Below the pieces are notes generated by a model that was not told where the DNA came from, made no database searches, and worked only from the letters and a program-made list of their open reading frames with translations. This document shows, piece after piece, positions 7,710-17,756 of a DNA stretch of 52,176 nt. Made by a program: the position numbers and the translations under genes. Numbering within the stretch: position 1 is the stretch's first letter; every line of letters begins with the position of its first letter. The stretch is from JACKBJ01 sp964549495. GTDB taxonomy: Bacteria; Chloroflexota; Anaerolineae; Epilineales; Epilineaceae. The DNA is taken from the NCBI GenBank assembly GCA_964549495.1, contig CAZJWJ010000032.1, positions 1 to 52,176 of the forward strand. Direction: 5' to 3'.

Positions 7710-7947
7710 GAAGCTGCCCGTGCCCGGTCCCTGGCAGCCGGCCGTGCAGGCGGCCATGCAGGATTTGGCCGAGCGCTTGTCCCTGCCCACCAGCCGGCTG
7801 GCGGTGACCCGGGTGCGGGCGCTCGCCGAAGCGAGCTCGCCGGCCGGGTCCGAGCTGGAGATCTGGCTCTTGGCCGCGGGCCGCGGTTACCGCTACCGCG
7901 CCACGGCCGCCTCAGGCGCCACCCTCCTGGAGACATCGGGCGCATGA
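7687..7947 (+). CDS. Small hypothetical protein
   Basis: The protein has 86 residues starting MPRKDPSEK, preceded by GAGGAGCGAGACG, which contains a ribosome site. It overlaps the preceding small membrane protein gene by 23 bases and the following acetyltransferase gene by the ATGA at 7944-7947, so all three are probably translationally coupled. The LSLPTSRLAVTRVRALAEASS and ELEIWLLAAGRGYRYRA stretches suggest a small alpha/beta fold, reminiscent of short proteins beginning 'A..DLA.RL.I....I.V......W.D..LG' that occur in Chloroflexota. I cannot assign a function. Confidence 0.65.
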   Translation: MPRKDPSEKLPVPGPWQPAVQAAMQDLAERLSLPTSRLAVTRVRALAEASSPAGSELEIWLLAAGRGYRYRATAASGATLLETSGA

Positions 7948-8951
7948 CCAGCCTGGGCGCCATCGGGCGCCTGCGGCCCGCGCCGCAGGGCCTGCTTCGC
8001 TTCGATCCCGACCGCGATCTGCGGGCGGTGATCGATCTCTTGGAGCTGGGCTTTCGCGACGATCTGGAGGCGCGAGACCGCCGCTGGCTGGCCGAGCTGG
8101 CCTCGCTGACCAAGGCTGGGCCGGCCATCTCCTGGCTATACCGCCTGCTGCCGCTTCGCTCCCAGGCTTTCGACGGCTTGGTCTACTACGAAGACGGGCA
8201 GCTGGTGTCCAACGTCAGCCTGATGCGCGCCAGCAGCGACGTGTGGGTCCTGGCCAACGTGGTCACCCATCCGCATTATCGGCGGCGCGGCATCGCCGCC
8301 CGCTTGATCGAGCGCTCGCTGGAGAGCCTGCGCGGCAAGGGCGCGCGACAGGCCCAGCTCCAGGTGCGCAGCGACAATGCCGGCGCGCAGGCCTTGTACG
8401 CCGGCTTCGGCTTCTGGTGCATGGGCTCGGTAACCCACATGCGGGCCACCGGTGCGGCCGGCCCGACCCGCTTCCGCGCGCCGGTCCAAGGTTGGCGGGT
8501 CGAGCGCCTAGGGAGCCGCGGCAGCTGGCAGCGTTCTCGACGCCTGCTGGCACGGGCCGGCGAGTTGGACCGCGGCGGGCCGACCAGTCTGGCGGTCCAG
8601 GCCCTAGAGCACCATTGGCTCTTCGACGGTGCCAACGACTGGCTCAAGGGTCGCAGCCGGCACAGCTGGGTGGCGGAGGTCCAGGGAGAGTACCGTGCGA
8701 TGATCACCCTGCTCGGCCAGCTGCGAAGCGGCCCCCATCGCATCGACATGGTGGTCGATCCTTCCTGGTGCGGCCGCTTCGAGAGCGCCCTGCTCGACCT
8801 GGCCTTGCGCAGCCTCGCGCGCCTGCCCGGTGCCGAGATCGAGGCCGAGATCGACAGTCGGCGCGGCTCGGTGCTCGAGGCGCTCTCGGCCGCCGGCTTC
8901 CGCCAGCGGCGCCGCCTGGACCGCCTGGCCCATGACTTCGACCGGATCTGA
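7944..8951 (+). CDS. Tandem GNAT-fold acetyltransferase
   Basis: The protein has 335 residues. Residues about 25-165 form a GNAT domain: VLANVVTHPHYRRRGIA contains the acetyl-CoA pyrophosphate-binding R-x-x-G-I/x-A signature, and the distal ALYAGFGFWCMG matches motif B. Residues about 170-335 look like a second, more diverged GNAT unit (WVAEVQGEYRAMITLL, then HRIDMVVDPSW and VLEALSAAGF) in which the pyrophosphate loop is not recognisable. The substrate cannot be told. The start codon overlaps the stop of the preceding gene by four bases. The 3' end is close to, and possibly overlaps, the transporter gene. Confidence 0.85.
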   Translation: MTSLGAIGRLRPAPQGLLRFDPDRDLRAVIDLLELGFRDDLEARDRRWLAELASLTKAGPAISWLYRLLPLRSQAFDGLVYYEDGQLVSNVSLMRASSDVWVLANVVTHPHYRRRGIAARLIERSLESLRGKGARQAQLQVRSDNAGAQALYAGFGFWCMGSVTHMRATGAAGPTRFRAPVQGWRVERLGSRGSWQRSRRLLARAGELDRGGPTSLAVQALEHHWLFDGANDWLKGRSRHSWVAEVQGEYRAMITLLGQLRSGPHRIDMVVDPSWCGRFESALLDLALRSLARLPGAEIEAEIDSRRGSVLEALSAAGFRQRRRLDRLAHDFDRI

Positions 8952-10012
8952 ACGACCGAATCACCGACCGACCGGCGAGGCGGAGCGGCCGGGTGCCGAG
9001 TCCAGCGTCGATCCCGCAAGGATGGCTGCGCCCCGGTACGATCCACCGGTCGACCCGATCGCGCCGGCCGCATCCAGCCCCAGGCCCTTGTATCGGGCCG
9101 CCGAACGAGCCGCCCTGCTCGGCATCGCGGTCAACCTGCTCTTGGGTGTGATCAAGCTCGCGGCCGGAGTGCAGGGATCGGCCTTCGCCTTGGTCTCCGA
9201 TGCGGTCAACTCGCTGGGCGACGCCATGAGCTCGGGCCTGGTCCTCCTGGCCTTGCGGGTGGCCCAACGGCCGGCCGATCGCGAGCATCCCTACGGACAC
9301 AGCCGGGCCGAGCCGGTGGCGGCCGCCAGCGTCGCGATCTTGATCGTCTTCTCCGGGCTCTGGGTCGGGGCCGAAGCCATCTCCCGACTGCGCGGCCCCG
9401 GGCAGGCGCCGGCGCCCGGATGGGTCATGGCCATCGCGCTGCTCAACGCGCTGATCATGGAGCTGCTCTTCCGCTACAAGCTTCGGGTCGGACGCCGCAC
9501 CGGCTCCGCCGCCACCATCGCCAACGCCTGGGACCATCGCGGTGACGCGCTCAGTGCGCTGGCGGTGCTCCTGGGTCTGGTCTTGACGGCCACCGGTCGC
9601 CCCGCCTTCGCCCATGCCGGCGACCTGGCGGCGCTGGTGGTGGCGGTGGTCATCCTCTCGGCCGGCATCAAGCTCTACCTGGGCAGCGCCAGCGACCTGA
9701 TGGACGTCCAGGCGGAAGCCTCCTTGGTGGAGGAGGTGCGGCGCCTGGCTTCGTCCGTGACCGGCGTGCGAGCCGTGGAGACGCTACGGGTGCGCCGTAC
9801 CGGTCTCGAGCATCTGGCGGACATCCACATCCAGGTCGACCCGAAGTTGAGCGTAGATCGCGGGCATCGCATCGGACATGCGGTCAAGGACCGCTTGATC
9901 GCGGGGCTGCCCAGCCTGCGTGACGTCTTGGTTCACCTGGAGCCCCACCACCCGGCCGAAGGGCCGGATCTGGCGCCGGGACGGAATACCGCCCGGACGC
10001 CGGAAGCGGGGC

Positions 10013-11332
<1,320 letters not shown>

Positions 11333-11463
11333 CGTCCATCACCTTTCATCGATTGGGTCTTCGGGGCCGAAGCCCGAACAGGGACCGAAAAGCCCGAGAT
11401 GGACGCAACCATAGATGCAGCGGGCTGCCAAAAGCTATCAGACCGGGCTGTCAAAGCCTATCA

Positions 11464-11507
11464 CGATGCCGAGAGCGCCCCATCGAATCGGGGCGCTCTC
11501 GGCATCG
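11464..11507 (-). terminator. 18-bp perfect hairpin, terminator of the 11574-12668 gene
   Basis: Bases 11464-11481 pair perfectly with 11490-11507 around an eight-base loop. The hairpin lies 66 bases after the minus-strand stop at 11574, and upstream of the mvaA start on the same strand. It therefore insulates mvaA from read-through. Confidence 0.65.
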
Positions 11508-11573
11508 GGCGCGACATGGCCCATGCGATGGGTGACTGGAGGACTCGGTCGAGACCGAGCCCCCGATGCCGCC

Positions 11574-12668
11574 CTAGGGCTCGAGGTCGAGCATGATCGG
11601 GAACTCGCGGCCCTGGCGCCGGAAGTTGCTGGTGCGGATGCCGTAGAGGTTGAAGCGCCCGCTTCGGTTGTCGGCGTAGACGGCGATCGCGGAGGCTCCC
11701 GAGCCGCCGGCGCTGTCAGGCCAGGCTTGATCTGCCACGGGTACCAGGATGCCGATGCTGCTGCCGCGCGTTCGGTTGTTGGGATAGACCTGCACGCCGA
11801 CGATGTCCTCGCCGGTGGCGGCGTCATAGCTGTTCCAGACCAAGCCGCCCTGGCCATAGCGCGGGTTGTAATCGTCGGCAAAGCCGTCGCCGGCCAGGCG
11901 GTAGGCCTCGCCGTTCGGCAGTCCGTTGCGCAAGCGGATGGTCCAGATGTCGGTTTGACCGTCGCGGTCGTCTACCCAGGCCACGCTGGAGCCGTTGGTG
12001 GTCGGGTCGCTAGCGTTGAAGCTCGGGTCGCTGAAGAGCAGATCGGGCTGGCCCAGGGCGATGTTGTTGCTGCGCAGCTGCACCGACCAGATCTCGTCCA
12101 CGTCGCGGCTGTTGTCGTCGAAGACCACCAAGTAGTTGCGGCGCTGGGCCTCGACGTTGGGCTGATCGATCAGGTCGATGTCCGGGCGCTGCTGGTCTCC
12201 CGGCCCGCCGACCATCTCGCGCGGCCGGCCGATGGCGTAGCCCGCCGGGCTGATGCGGACCGAGAAGAGATTCCAGCCCTCTTCCCGCCCGGTGTACTCG
12301 CTGAAGACCATGACGTACTCTTCGGTGGCCGGGTTGTAGACCAACGCGGGGTCGGCGCGCGGGCCGGCCTCATCGCGGCTGCCGATCTCGGTCCGGATCA
12401 CCTGGATGCCGCCCTTGCTCGGGCCGCCCATCGGCAGCCCGTTGTTGAAGAGCCGCTTGCCGTAGATGTCCGGACCGCGGCCGCGGTCCTCCACCCAGAC
12501 CACCAGGAAGTTCTGCTGCTCCGGGTGGCTGTTGTAGGCGACGGCCGGGTTGCGCTGCTCCGGGGGTGGGAGCTGCGCGGCGGCCGGCTGGCTGCTGGCC
12601 GCCGCGAGGATGCCGGCGATGAGCAGGCCGGCGATGAGAAGGATGGCCCTGGGGCCTCGGTTGCGCAT
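11574..12668 (-). CDS. Secreted protein with beta-propeller-like repeats
   Basis: The protein has 364 residues. The start at 12668 is well supported: AAAGGAGGT precedes it with a short spacer. A signal peptide ends near ASSQPAAAQ. The mature part contains recurring units with an aspartate-rich turn and a following W/Y/I strand: VVWVEDRGRGPDIYG, VVFDDNSRDVDEIW, VAWVDDRDGQTDIW and AVYADNRSGRFNLYG. This W-x-D-x-R-x-x-x-x-D-I-Y/W pattern, every 50-70 residues, is typical of beta-propeller blades found in secreted bacterial proteins. No catalytic motif is seen. It is transcribed divergently from the next secreted-protein gene. Confidence 0.8.
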   Translation of the reverse strand: MRNRGPRAILLIAGLLIAGILAAASSQPAAAQLPPPEQRNPAVAYNSHPEQQNFLVVWVEDRGRGPDIYGKRLFNNGLPMGGPSKGGIQVIRTEIGSRDEAGPRADPALVYNPATEEYVMVFSEYTGREEGWNLFSVRISPAGYAIGRPREMVGGPGDQQRPDIDLIDQPNVEAQRRNYLVVFDDNSRDVDEIWSVQLRSNNIALGQPDLLFSDPSFNASDPTTNGSSVAWVDDRDGQTDIWTIRLRNGLPNGEAYRLAGDGFADDYNPRYGQGGLVWNSYDAATGEDIVGVQVYPNNRTRGSSIGILVPVADQAWPDSAGGSGASAIAVYADNRSGRFNLYGIRTSNFRRQGREFPIMLDLEP

Positions 12669-12737
12669 CGCAACCTCCTTTCGGTGTCGAATGCCGATGT
12701 CGATGAACTGATGGTGCTGGGGGGGGGATGCGGTCCG

Positions 12738-12766
12738 AATGTAGCCGATCTGCGGCAGCGCGCCAA
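12738..12766 (-). promoter_or_regulatory. Promoter of the 11574-12668 gene
   Basis: On the minus strand TTGGCG (12766-12761), a 17-base spacer and TACATT (12743-12738) form a sigma-70-type promoter about 70 bases before the start codon at 12668. Confidence 0.4.
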
Positions 12767-12792
12767 GTAGATGCCCGGCGGGCACGCAATTC

Positions 12793-12801
12793 TGGTATAC
12801 T
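12793..12801 (+). promoter_or_regulatory. Extended -10 promoter of the 13022-13648 gene
   Basis: TGGTATACT contains TATACT preceded by TG at the extended -10 position. The -35 region is poor. It lies about 220 bases before the start codon, leaving a long leader. Confidence 0.35.
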
Positions 12802-13021
12802 GGCAGTATGAGGTGAACGGGTGTGCCGGACCTTACCCGTCGATGAACCGCGTAAGATCGGCCGGCGTATGAAGCGACGAACCAGACGGATGTCGATGCG
12901 CCCGCAGCGCCTCGCCGAGGCAGATCCGCAGCCATGTCTCGGCTGGTGCGCAGAATCGAACTTGGAACCAAACGCCCGTACCGACATCGAGTCATCGATC
13001 GATGAAGCCAAGGAGCAATCC

Positions 13022-13648
13022 ATGAACGTCTCCATCTTCCACAAGACCACGACGCGCGTCCTCGCGCTGTTGGCCTTGGCCTTCGGCTTCGGCCTCCTGG
13101 CCGGGCAGCCCCAGGTCACCCAGGCGCAGTGGGGCACGGGCATCACGCCGGCCGGCCCGGCCTGGTGTGGCGTCACCGACCAGGGCGGTACGGTCCGCTT
13201 CGAGTTGACCAGCGACTTGCGCTTCGTCGACTGGATCGAGATCCGCCAGCCGATTCCGGCGCCGCTGACCATCTCGACCCTCGAAGGCGAGTACCGCGGC
13301 ACGGGCCGCGCCCAGATCGCCGCCGACCAGTTCATCTTCCGCCGCGACATCGAAGAGACCGAGTGCACCACGCGCCGCGGCGGCGGCTCCAGCCGCTGCA
13401 CCCAGGCGCCCTGCCGGCCCTCGCGTTGTACCACGCCCGGTTGTCAGGGCGGTCGCGAGGTCTGCGAGACCCGCGAGGTCAACGAGATGATGATCCGTGG
13501 CAAGTTCAAGAGTCCAGAGAGCGTCAGCGGCGTCTACAGCGTCATCGTCGAGGATTCGACGCGCAATCAGGGCCGCGCCCCGGTCCGCGTCGACCGCGAG
13601 GTCGGCACCTACATCGCCTGGCCGGTTGGAACGGCGCCCTGCCCCTAG
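13022..13648 (+). CDS. Secreted Cys-rich protein, unknown
   Basis: The protein has 208 residues from ATG 13022, with AAGGAG six bases upstream. The signal peptide (VLALLALAFGFGLLAG, then QVTQAQ) is clear. The mature part has a beta-rich first half (GGTVRFELTSDLRFVDWIEI) and then a cluster of eight or so cysteines between residues 118 and 150 (ECTTRRGG, RCTQAPC, RCTTPGC, VCETRE), followed by FKSPESVSGVYSVIV. The Cys cluster suggests a disulfide-stabilised loop. No family is recognised. A strong terminator follows. Confidence 0.8.
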   Translation: MNVSIFHKTTTRVLALLALAFGFGLLAGQPQVTQAQWGTGITPAGPAWCGVTDQGGTVRFELTSDLRFVDWIEIRQPIPAPLTISTLEGEYRGTGRAQIAADQFIFRRDIEETECTTRRGGGSSRCTQAPCRPSRCTTPGCQGGREVCETREVNEMMIRGKFKSPESVSGVYSVIVEDSTRNQGRAPVRVDREVGTYIAWPVGTAPCP

Positions 13649-13704
13649 CCGATTTCGCCCGGTGCGTCACGACCCTGTCGTGATCGCCGGTCACCGAATG
13701 CAGC

Positions 13705-13747
13705 CAGCCGCTTCGAGCCGCCGCGCTCGAAGCGGCTGCTCTTTGTT
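13705..13747 (+). terminator. Rho-independent terminator
   Basis: A 14-bp perfect stem (13705-13718 with 13725-13738), a six-base loop and a following CTCTTTGTT give a classic intrinsic terminator for the gene ending at 13648. Confidence 0.75.
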
Positions 13748-13859
13748 CCGTCCGGATCGTTCCTGCGGCAACCTCGAGGGAGTCGGGATCGGTGGACCTT
13801 CGCTCGGTCTGCCGGACTCCGACCACCGCTCCCCCTGGCCGACGCACGCGCGAACTCGC

Positions 13860-14864
13860 TCAGCCCTCGTCCGGCTGGGCCGATAGCATGCTGGAGATGC
13901 CGGCCCGCATCACCTGGCCGGGCAGATCGATGCCCAGCACCCGTTCGACGCGCCGCGCGGTGTCGATCAGGGTGGCCAGGTCGATGCCGGTCTCGATGCC
14001 CATCTCCTGGAGCATGTGCACCATGTCCTCGGTGCTGACGTTGCCCGTGGCCCCCGGCGCGTAGGGGCAGCCGCCCAGCCCGCCGATGGAGGCGTCGAAG
14101 ACCTCGACGCCGGCCTGCAGCGCGGCGACCAGGTTGGCGGCGCCCGAGCCGCGCGTGTTGTGCAGATGCACCGCCGCCTCGGCCGAGCCGATGTGGGCCA
14201 GCAGTTGCCGAAAGAGGTGGAAGACCTGGCGCGGGTTGGCCATGCCGGTGGTGTCGCCCAGGCAGATCTCGTGGCAGCCCAGCTCCACGCCCTGCTCGGC
14301 GATCTCGAGCACGCGCTCCGGGTCGACGAAGCCCTCGTAGGGGCAACCGAAGCTGGTCGAGATGGTCAGGCGCATCGGCAGGCCGGCCGGCCGGGACAAG
14401 GCGATCGAGCCGGCCAAGGACGCCATCGAAGCGGCGATGGGCTGGCGCAGGTTGGCCTGGTTGAAGGACTCGCTGGCCGAGACGACGAAGTTCAGGCCGT
14501 CCATGCCGCAGTCCAGGGCGCGCCGCGTGCCGCGCTCGTTGGGCACCAGGCCGATCAGCGGCGTGCGCCCACGTTCGACGCTCTGCATGATCTCCTCGGC
14601 GTCGCGCATCTGCGGCACGCTCTTGGGATGCACGAAGGCCACCGCCTCGATGCGGTCCAGGCCCAGCGCGCTCAGCCGGTCGATCAAGGCGATCTTGACG
14701 CCGGTCGGCACGAAGCTATCGATGTTCTGCAGACCGTCGCGCGGTCCGACCTCGACCACGCGGACGCGCCCGGGCAGGCTATCGTCCCAGATCTGGTCGA
14801 GCATCTGTCGGGTCCTGGCGCTGCCGCCGCGGTCCGCCGGCCCGTCCGTCTCTCGCGCGCTCAC
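13860..14864 (-). CDS. Hydroxymethylglutaryl-CoA lyase
   Basis: The enzyme cleaves HMG-CoA to acetoacetate and acetyl-CoA, the last step of leucine breakdown. It has 334 residues with a TIM-barrel of the HMGL/citramalate family. EVGPRDGLQN at about 38-47 carries the Arg and Asp of the active site, and AVAFVHPKSVPQM, VVSASESFN, ISTSFGCPYEG, GDTTGMANP and VHLHNTRG are the usual strand ends. The catalytic-loop signature GLGGCPYAPGATGN is intact, and its Cys is the known catalytic residue. The start overlaps the stop of the biotin-carrier gene (ATGA at 14864-14861). It is the last gene of the operon. Confidence 0.93.
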   Translation of the reverse strand: MSARETDGPADRGGSARTRQMLDQIWDDSLPGRVRVVEVGPRDGLQNIDSFVPTGVKIALIDRLSALGLDRIEAVAFVHPKSVPQMRDAEEIMQSVERGRTPLIGLVPNERGTRRALDCGMDGLNFVVSASESFNQANLRQPIAASMASLAGSIALSRPAGLPMRLTISTSFGCPYEGFVDPERVLEIAEQGVELGCHEICLGDTTGMANPRQVFHLFRQLLAHIGSAEAAVHLHNTRGSGAANLVAALQAGVEVFDASIGGLGGCPYAPGATGNVSTEDMVHMLQEMGIETGIDLATLIDTARRVERVLGIDLPGQVMRAGISSMLSAQPDEG

Positions 14865-15388
14865 GTCTCGCCACCCGCCCCCTCGCCACCGGCCTCCTCG
14901 ACCAGGCGCAAGAGGGGCACGGCCGGTGCCACCGACTCGCCAACCCGGCAGTCGATCGATTCGACGATGCCGTCGCGCGGGGCGATGATCGGCAGGACCA
15001 TCTTCATCGACTCCAACAGCAGCAGCTTCTGGCCCTCGCGCACGGCCTGTCCGGGCTCGACCAGGATCTCGTTGACCACGGCCGGGATGCTCACCGATAG
15101 GCTACTCTCGACCGACGGCCCGGCCGAGCCGCCCTGGCGGCTGACCCGTCGGTAGTCGAAGCTGCGCCCGTTGAGCCAGAGCTGCCGCTCCTCGGGCCCG
15201 GCGGCATGGCCCACCGCGTGCAGCCGGGCATGCCCTAGCTCCAACTCGAAGGCGCCGTCGCCGCCCGGATCGACCAGCAACCGAGCCTCGATCTCGCGTC
15301 CATCCTCGAAGCGCAGGCGGATGCGATCGCCCCGCCGCAGCACGCGCAACTCCTGACGCCGGCCGTCCAGCTCCAGGTTGAGCTTCAT
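14861..15388 (-). CDS. Biotin carboxyl carrier protein of the acyl-CoA carboxylase
   Basis: The protein has 175 residues. The C-terminal half is a biotinyl domain with the signature ESMKM; Lys129 is the expected biotin attachment site. The N-terminal half (LNLELDGRRQELRVLRRGD) resembles the linker region that precedes the carrier domain in fused methylcrotonyl-CoA carboxylase alpha subunits. Here this part is a separate protein beginning at 15388, whose ATG overlaps the biotin-carboxylase stop (ATGA). The reading frame remains open further upstream because of high GC, but the coupled ATG is the natural start. Confidence 0.88.
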   Translation of the reverse strand: MKLNLELDGRRQELRVLRRGDRIRLRFEDGREIEARLLVDPGGDGAFELELGHARLHAVGHAAGPEERQLWLNGRSFDYRRVSRQGGSAGPSVESSLSVSIPAVVNEILVEPGQAVREGQKLLLLESMKMVLPIIAPRDGIVESIDCRVGESVAPAVPLLRLVEEAGGEGAGGET

Positions 15389-16905
15389 CGCAGGTTCCTC
15401 CAGGCTTCGGTCGAGGCCCAGGGGTCTTCCTGCCAGCCGGTCTCGCCCTCCGCCAGGTCGGCGCCGCTGGCCGACCGCGCGGCCGACAGCGACTCGAAGG
15501 CGGCCATGGCCAGCCAGGTGGCGTCGTCGGCCTCGACCGCCTCGTTCCAGTCGGCCATGTGCCGCTCGAGGAAGCGGGTGGTGGTCTGACCGGCCTCGAA
15601 GGCCGGATGGTCGAGGATGGCCTGAAGGTAGCCCAGGTTGGTCCGCAGGCCCAGGGCCACCGTGCCGGCCAGGGCCTGGCGCATGCGCCGGATGGCCGCC
15701 TCTCGGTCCCAACCCTGGCTGATGATCTTGGCGATCATCGCATCGTAATGCGGGCTGACCTGGCTGCCGGAGACCACGCCGTCGTCGCAGCGAACGCCAG
15801 GACCTGAGGGCGCGCGGTAATGCGCCAGCCGTCCGATGGAGGGCAAGAAGCCCCGCGCCGGGTCCTCGGCGTAGAGCCGGCATTCGATGGCGTGCCCGCG
15901 CTGCGTGATCGCAGCCTGATCGACCGGCAGCGGCCGGCCCTCGGCCACCCGGATCTGCCAGGCCACCAGGTCGACGCCGGTGACCAATTCGGTCACCGGA
16001 TGCTCGACCTGCAAGCGGGTGTTCATCTCCAGCAGGTAGAAGCCGCCCTCCAAATCGACCAGGAACTCGACCGTGCCGGCGTTCTCGTAGCCCACCTGAC
16101 GCGCCAGGGCCACCGCGGCCTCGCACATGGCCGAACGCTGGGCGGCATCGATGTTGGGCGAGGGCGATTCCTCGACGATCTTCTGGTGCCGGCGCTGGAT
16201 CGAGCATTCGCGCTCGAAGAGGTGCAGCACCTGCCCATGGGCGTCGCCGATGACCTGCACCTCGACGTGCCGCGAGTCGGGAAAGTAGCGCTCGACCAGC
16301 AGGTGATCGTCGCCGAAGGCCGAGGCTGCCTCGGCCCGCGCCGCGCGCGCGGCATCCGCGAAGTCCTCGACGCGCTCGACCACCCGCATGCCGCGGCCAC
16401 CGCCGCCGGCCGAGGCCTTGATCAAGACCGGGAAGCCGATGCCCTCGGCCTCGGCGCGCAGCTCGGCCGGCGACTTGCCGGCCCCGTCGATGCCCGGAAT
16501 CACCGGCACGCCGGCCGCCAAGGCCGCGGCGCGCGCGCCGACCTTGCTGCCCAAGGCCCGCATGGCCGCCGGACCGGGCCCGACGAAGACCAGCCCGGCC
16601 TCGGCGCAGGCCTCGGCGAAGCCGGCGTTCTCGCTCAGGAAGCCGTAGCCCGGGTGGATGGCATCGGCCCCGACATCGCGGGCCGCGTCCAGGATCTTGT
16701 CGGCCCTCAGGTAGGTTTCGCCGGCGGTCTCGCCGCACAGGGGCAGGGCCAGGTCGGCCGATCGGCTCCAGGCGCTGCCGGCGTCGACATCGCTGTAGAC
16801 CGCCACGCTCTCGATCTCCAGGGCCTTGCAGGCCCGGAAGACCCGCCGCGCGATCTCGCCGCGGTTGGCCACCAAGAGACGGCGGATGGGTCGGATCTGG
16901 CTCAT
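15385..16905 (-). CDS. Biotin carboxylase subunit of (probably methylcrotonyl-) acyl-CoA carboxylase
   Basis: The protein has 506 residues. It carboxylates biotin on the carrier protein using ATP and bicarbonate. Family landmarks in order are VANRGEIARR near the start, AIHPGYGFLSENA, the ATP-grasp glycine loop KASAGGGGRGM, HVEVQVIGD, RECSIQRRHQK, and EMNTRLQVEHPVTE. The C-terminal 60 residues extend beyond the standard AccC (about 450) and correspond to the start of the linker of fused alpha subunits. The ATG overlaps the stop of the hydratase gene. The methylcrotonyl-CoA substrate is inferred from the operon context. Confidence 0.92.
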   Translation of the reverse strand: MSQIRPIRRLLVANRGEIARRVFRACKALEIESVAVYSDVDAGSAWSRSADLALPLCGETAGETYLRADKILDAARDVGADAIHPGYGFLSENAGFAEACAEAGLVFVGPGPAAMRALGSKVGARAAALAAGVPVIPGIDGAGKSPAELRAEAEGIGFPVLIKASAGGGGRGMRVVERVEDFADAARAARAEAASAFGDDHLLVERYFPDSRHVEVQVIGDAHGQVLHLFERECSIQRRHQKIVEESPSPNIDAAQRSAMCEAAVALARQVGYENAGTVEFLVDLEGGFYLLEMNTRLQVEHPVTELVTGVDLVAWQIRVAEGRPLPVDQAAITQRGHAIECRLYAEDPARGFLPSIGRLAHYRAPSGPGVRCDDGVVSGSQVSPHYDAMIAKIISQGWDREAAIRRMRQALAGTVALGLRTNLGYLQAILDHPAFEAGQTTTRFLERHMADWNEAVEADDATWLAMAAFESLSAARSASGADLAEGETGWQEDPWASTEAWRNLR

Positions 16906-17747
16906 GTCTCGGTTTCCTCATCGACCCAGGCGGGCCGGCGCCGCTCGAGGAAGGCGGACATGCCTTCCTGGCCCTCGTCCGAGGCGCGCCGCTCGGCGAT
17001 CATCCGGGCGGTCATGTCCAGGATCTCCTCGGGCTCGACCATCGACCCGAGGGCCGGGATCAGCCGCTTGATATCCGCCTGTGCGCCGGGCGCGGCGGGC
17101 AGCAAGGCCGCCACACGCTCGTCCACCGCTTCGCTCAGCTCGTCCTCGGGCACGACCCGGCTCACCAGGCCGATCTGGCGCGCCCGCTCGGCATCGAAGC
17201 GCTCGCCGGTCAAGAAGAGCTCGCGCGCGGCGCTGACGCCGATGCGCGGCAGGACGAAGGGCGAGATGACGGCCGGCAGGATGCCCAGCCGCGCCTCGCT
17301 GAAAGCAAATCGCGCGCCCTCGGCTGCCAGGGCGATGTCGCAAGCGGCCACCAGGCCGCTGCCGCCGCCCATGGCCGCGCCCTGCACCCGGGCGATGACC
17401 GGCAGCGGGCAGTCGCGGATGGCCGAGAAGAGGGCCGCCAGCCGCAGCGCATCGGCCACGTTCTCCTCGGTGGAGTAGCCGGCCATCGAGCGCATCCAAT
17501 CCAGATCGGCGCCGGCCGAGAAGATCCGACCCTCGCCGGCCAGCACGATCACGCGCGGGCCGAGCGATTCGACCTCCGCGGCTCCCTGGCTGGCCTGGCC
17601 TCCGCCGGCTCCCAAGTCCAAGAAGGCCCGGGTGAGCTCGCCGATCATCGTCGGGTTGAAGGCATTGCGGGTCTCGCGCCGGTCCATCGTGACCCAGACG
17701 ACCGGGCCCCGCCGCTCGACCCGGATGGTCTCCAGCTTCGATACCAT
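16902..17747 (-). CDS. Methylglutaconyl-CoA hydratase (enoyl-CoA hydratase family)
   Basis: The protein has 281 residues with a crotonase fold. The oxyanion-hole segments are FSAGADLDWM (about residues 76-85) and GAAMGGGSGLVAACD (about 124-138). FSEARLGILPAVISPFV closely resembles the LiuC subgroup, which hydrates 3-methylglutaconyl-CoA to HMG-CoA. That fits perfectly between the carboxylase and HMG-CoA lyase genes. The start follows the carboxyltransferase stop after nine bases, and the 3' end overlaps the biotin-carboxylase start (ATGA). Confidence 0.9.
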   Translation of the reverse strand: MVSKLETIRVERRGPVVWVTMDRRETRNAFNPTMIGELTRAFLDLGAGGGQASQGAAEVESLGPRVIVLAGEGRIFSAGADLDWMRSMAGYSTEENVADALRLAALFSAIRDCPLPVIARVQGAAMGGGSGLVAACDIALAAEGARFAFSEARLGILPAVISPFVLPRIGVSAARELFLTGERFDAERARQIGLVSRVVPEDELSEAVDERVAALLPAAPGAQADIKRLIPALGSMVEPEEILDMTARMIAERRASDEGQEGMSAFLERRRPAWVDEETET

Positions 17748-17756
17748 GCTGGCCCC

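Larger units (their letters stand above)
12669..13021. other. Divergent intergenic region with promoters
   Basis: These 353 bases separate two divergent secreted-protein genes. I see promoter-like elements for each direction (12738-12766 minus, 12793-12801 plus) and no gene. Confidence 0.55.

Noticed and set aside
14861..16921. 686-codon minus-strand frame across the biotin carboxylase
   Set aside because: Only its last 175 codons (the biotin carrier) are real; upstream it is a Gly/Arg-rich shadow of the biotin-carboxylase gene in another frame.
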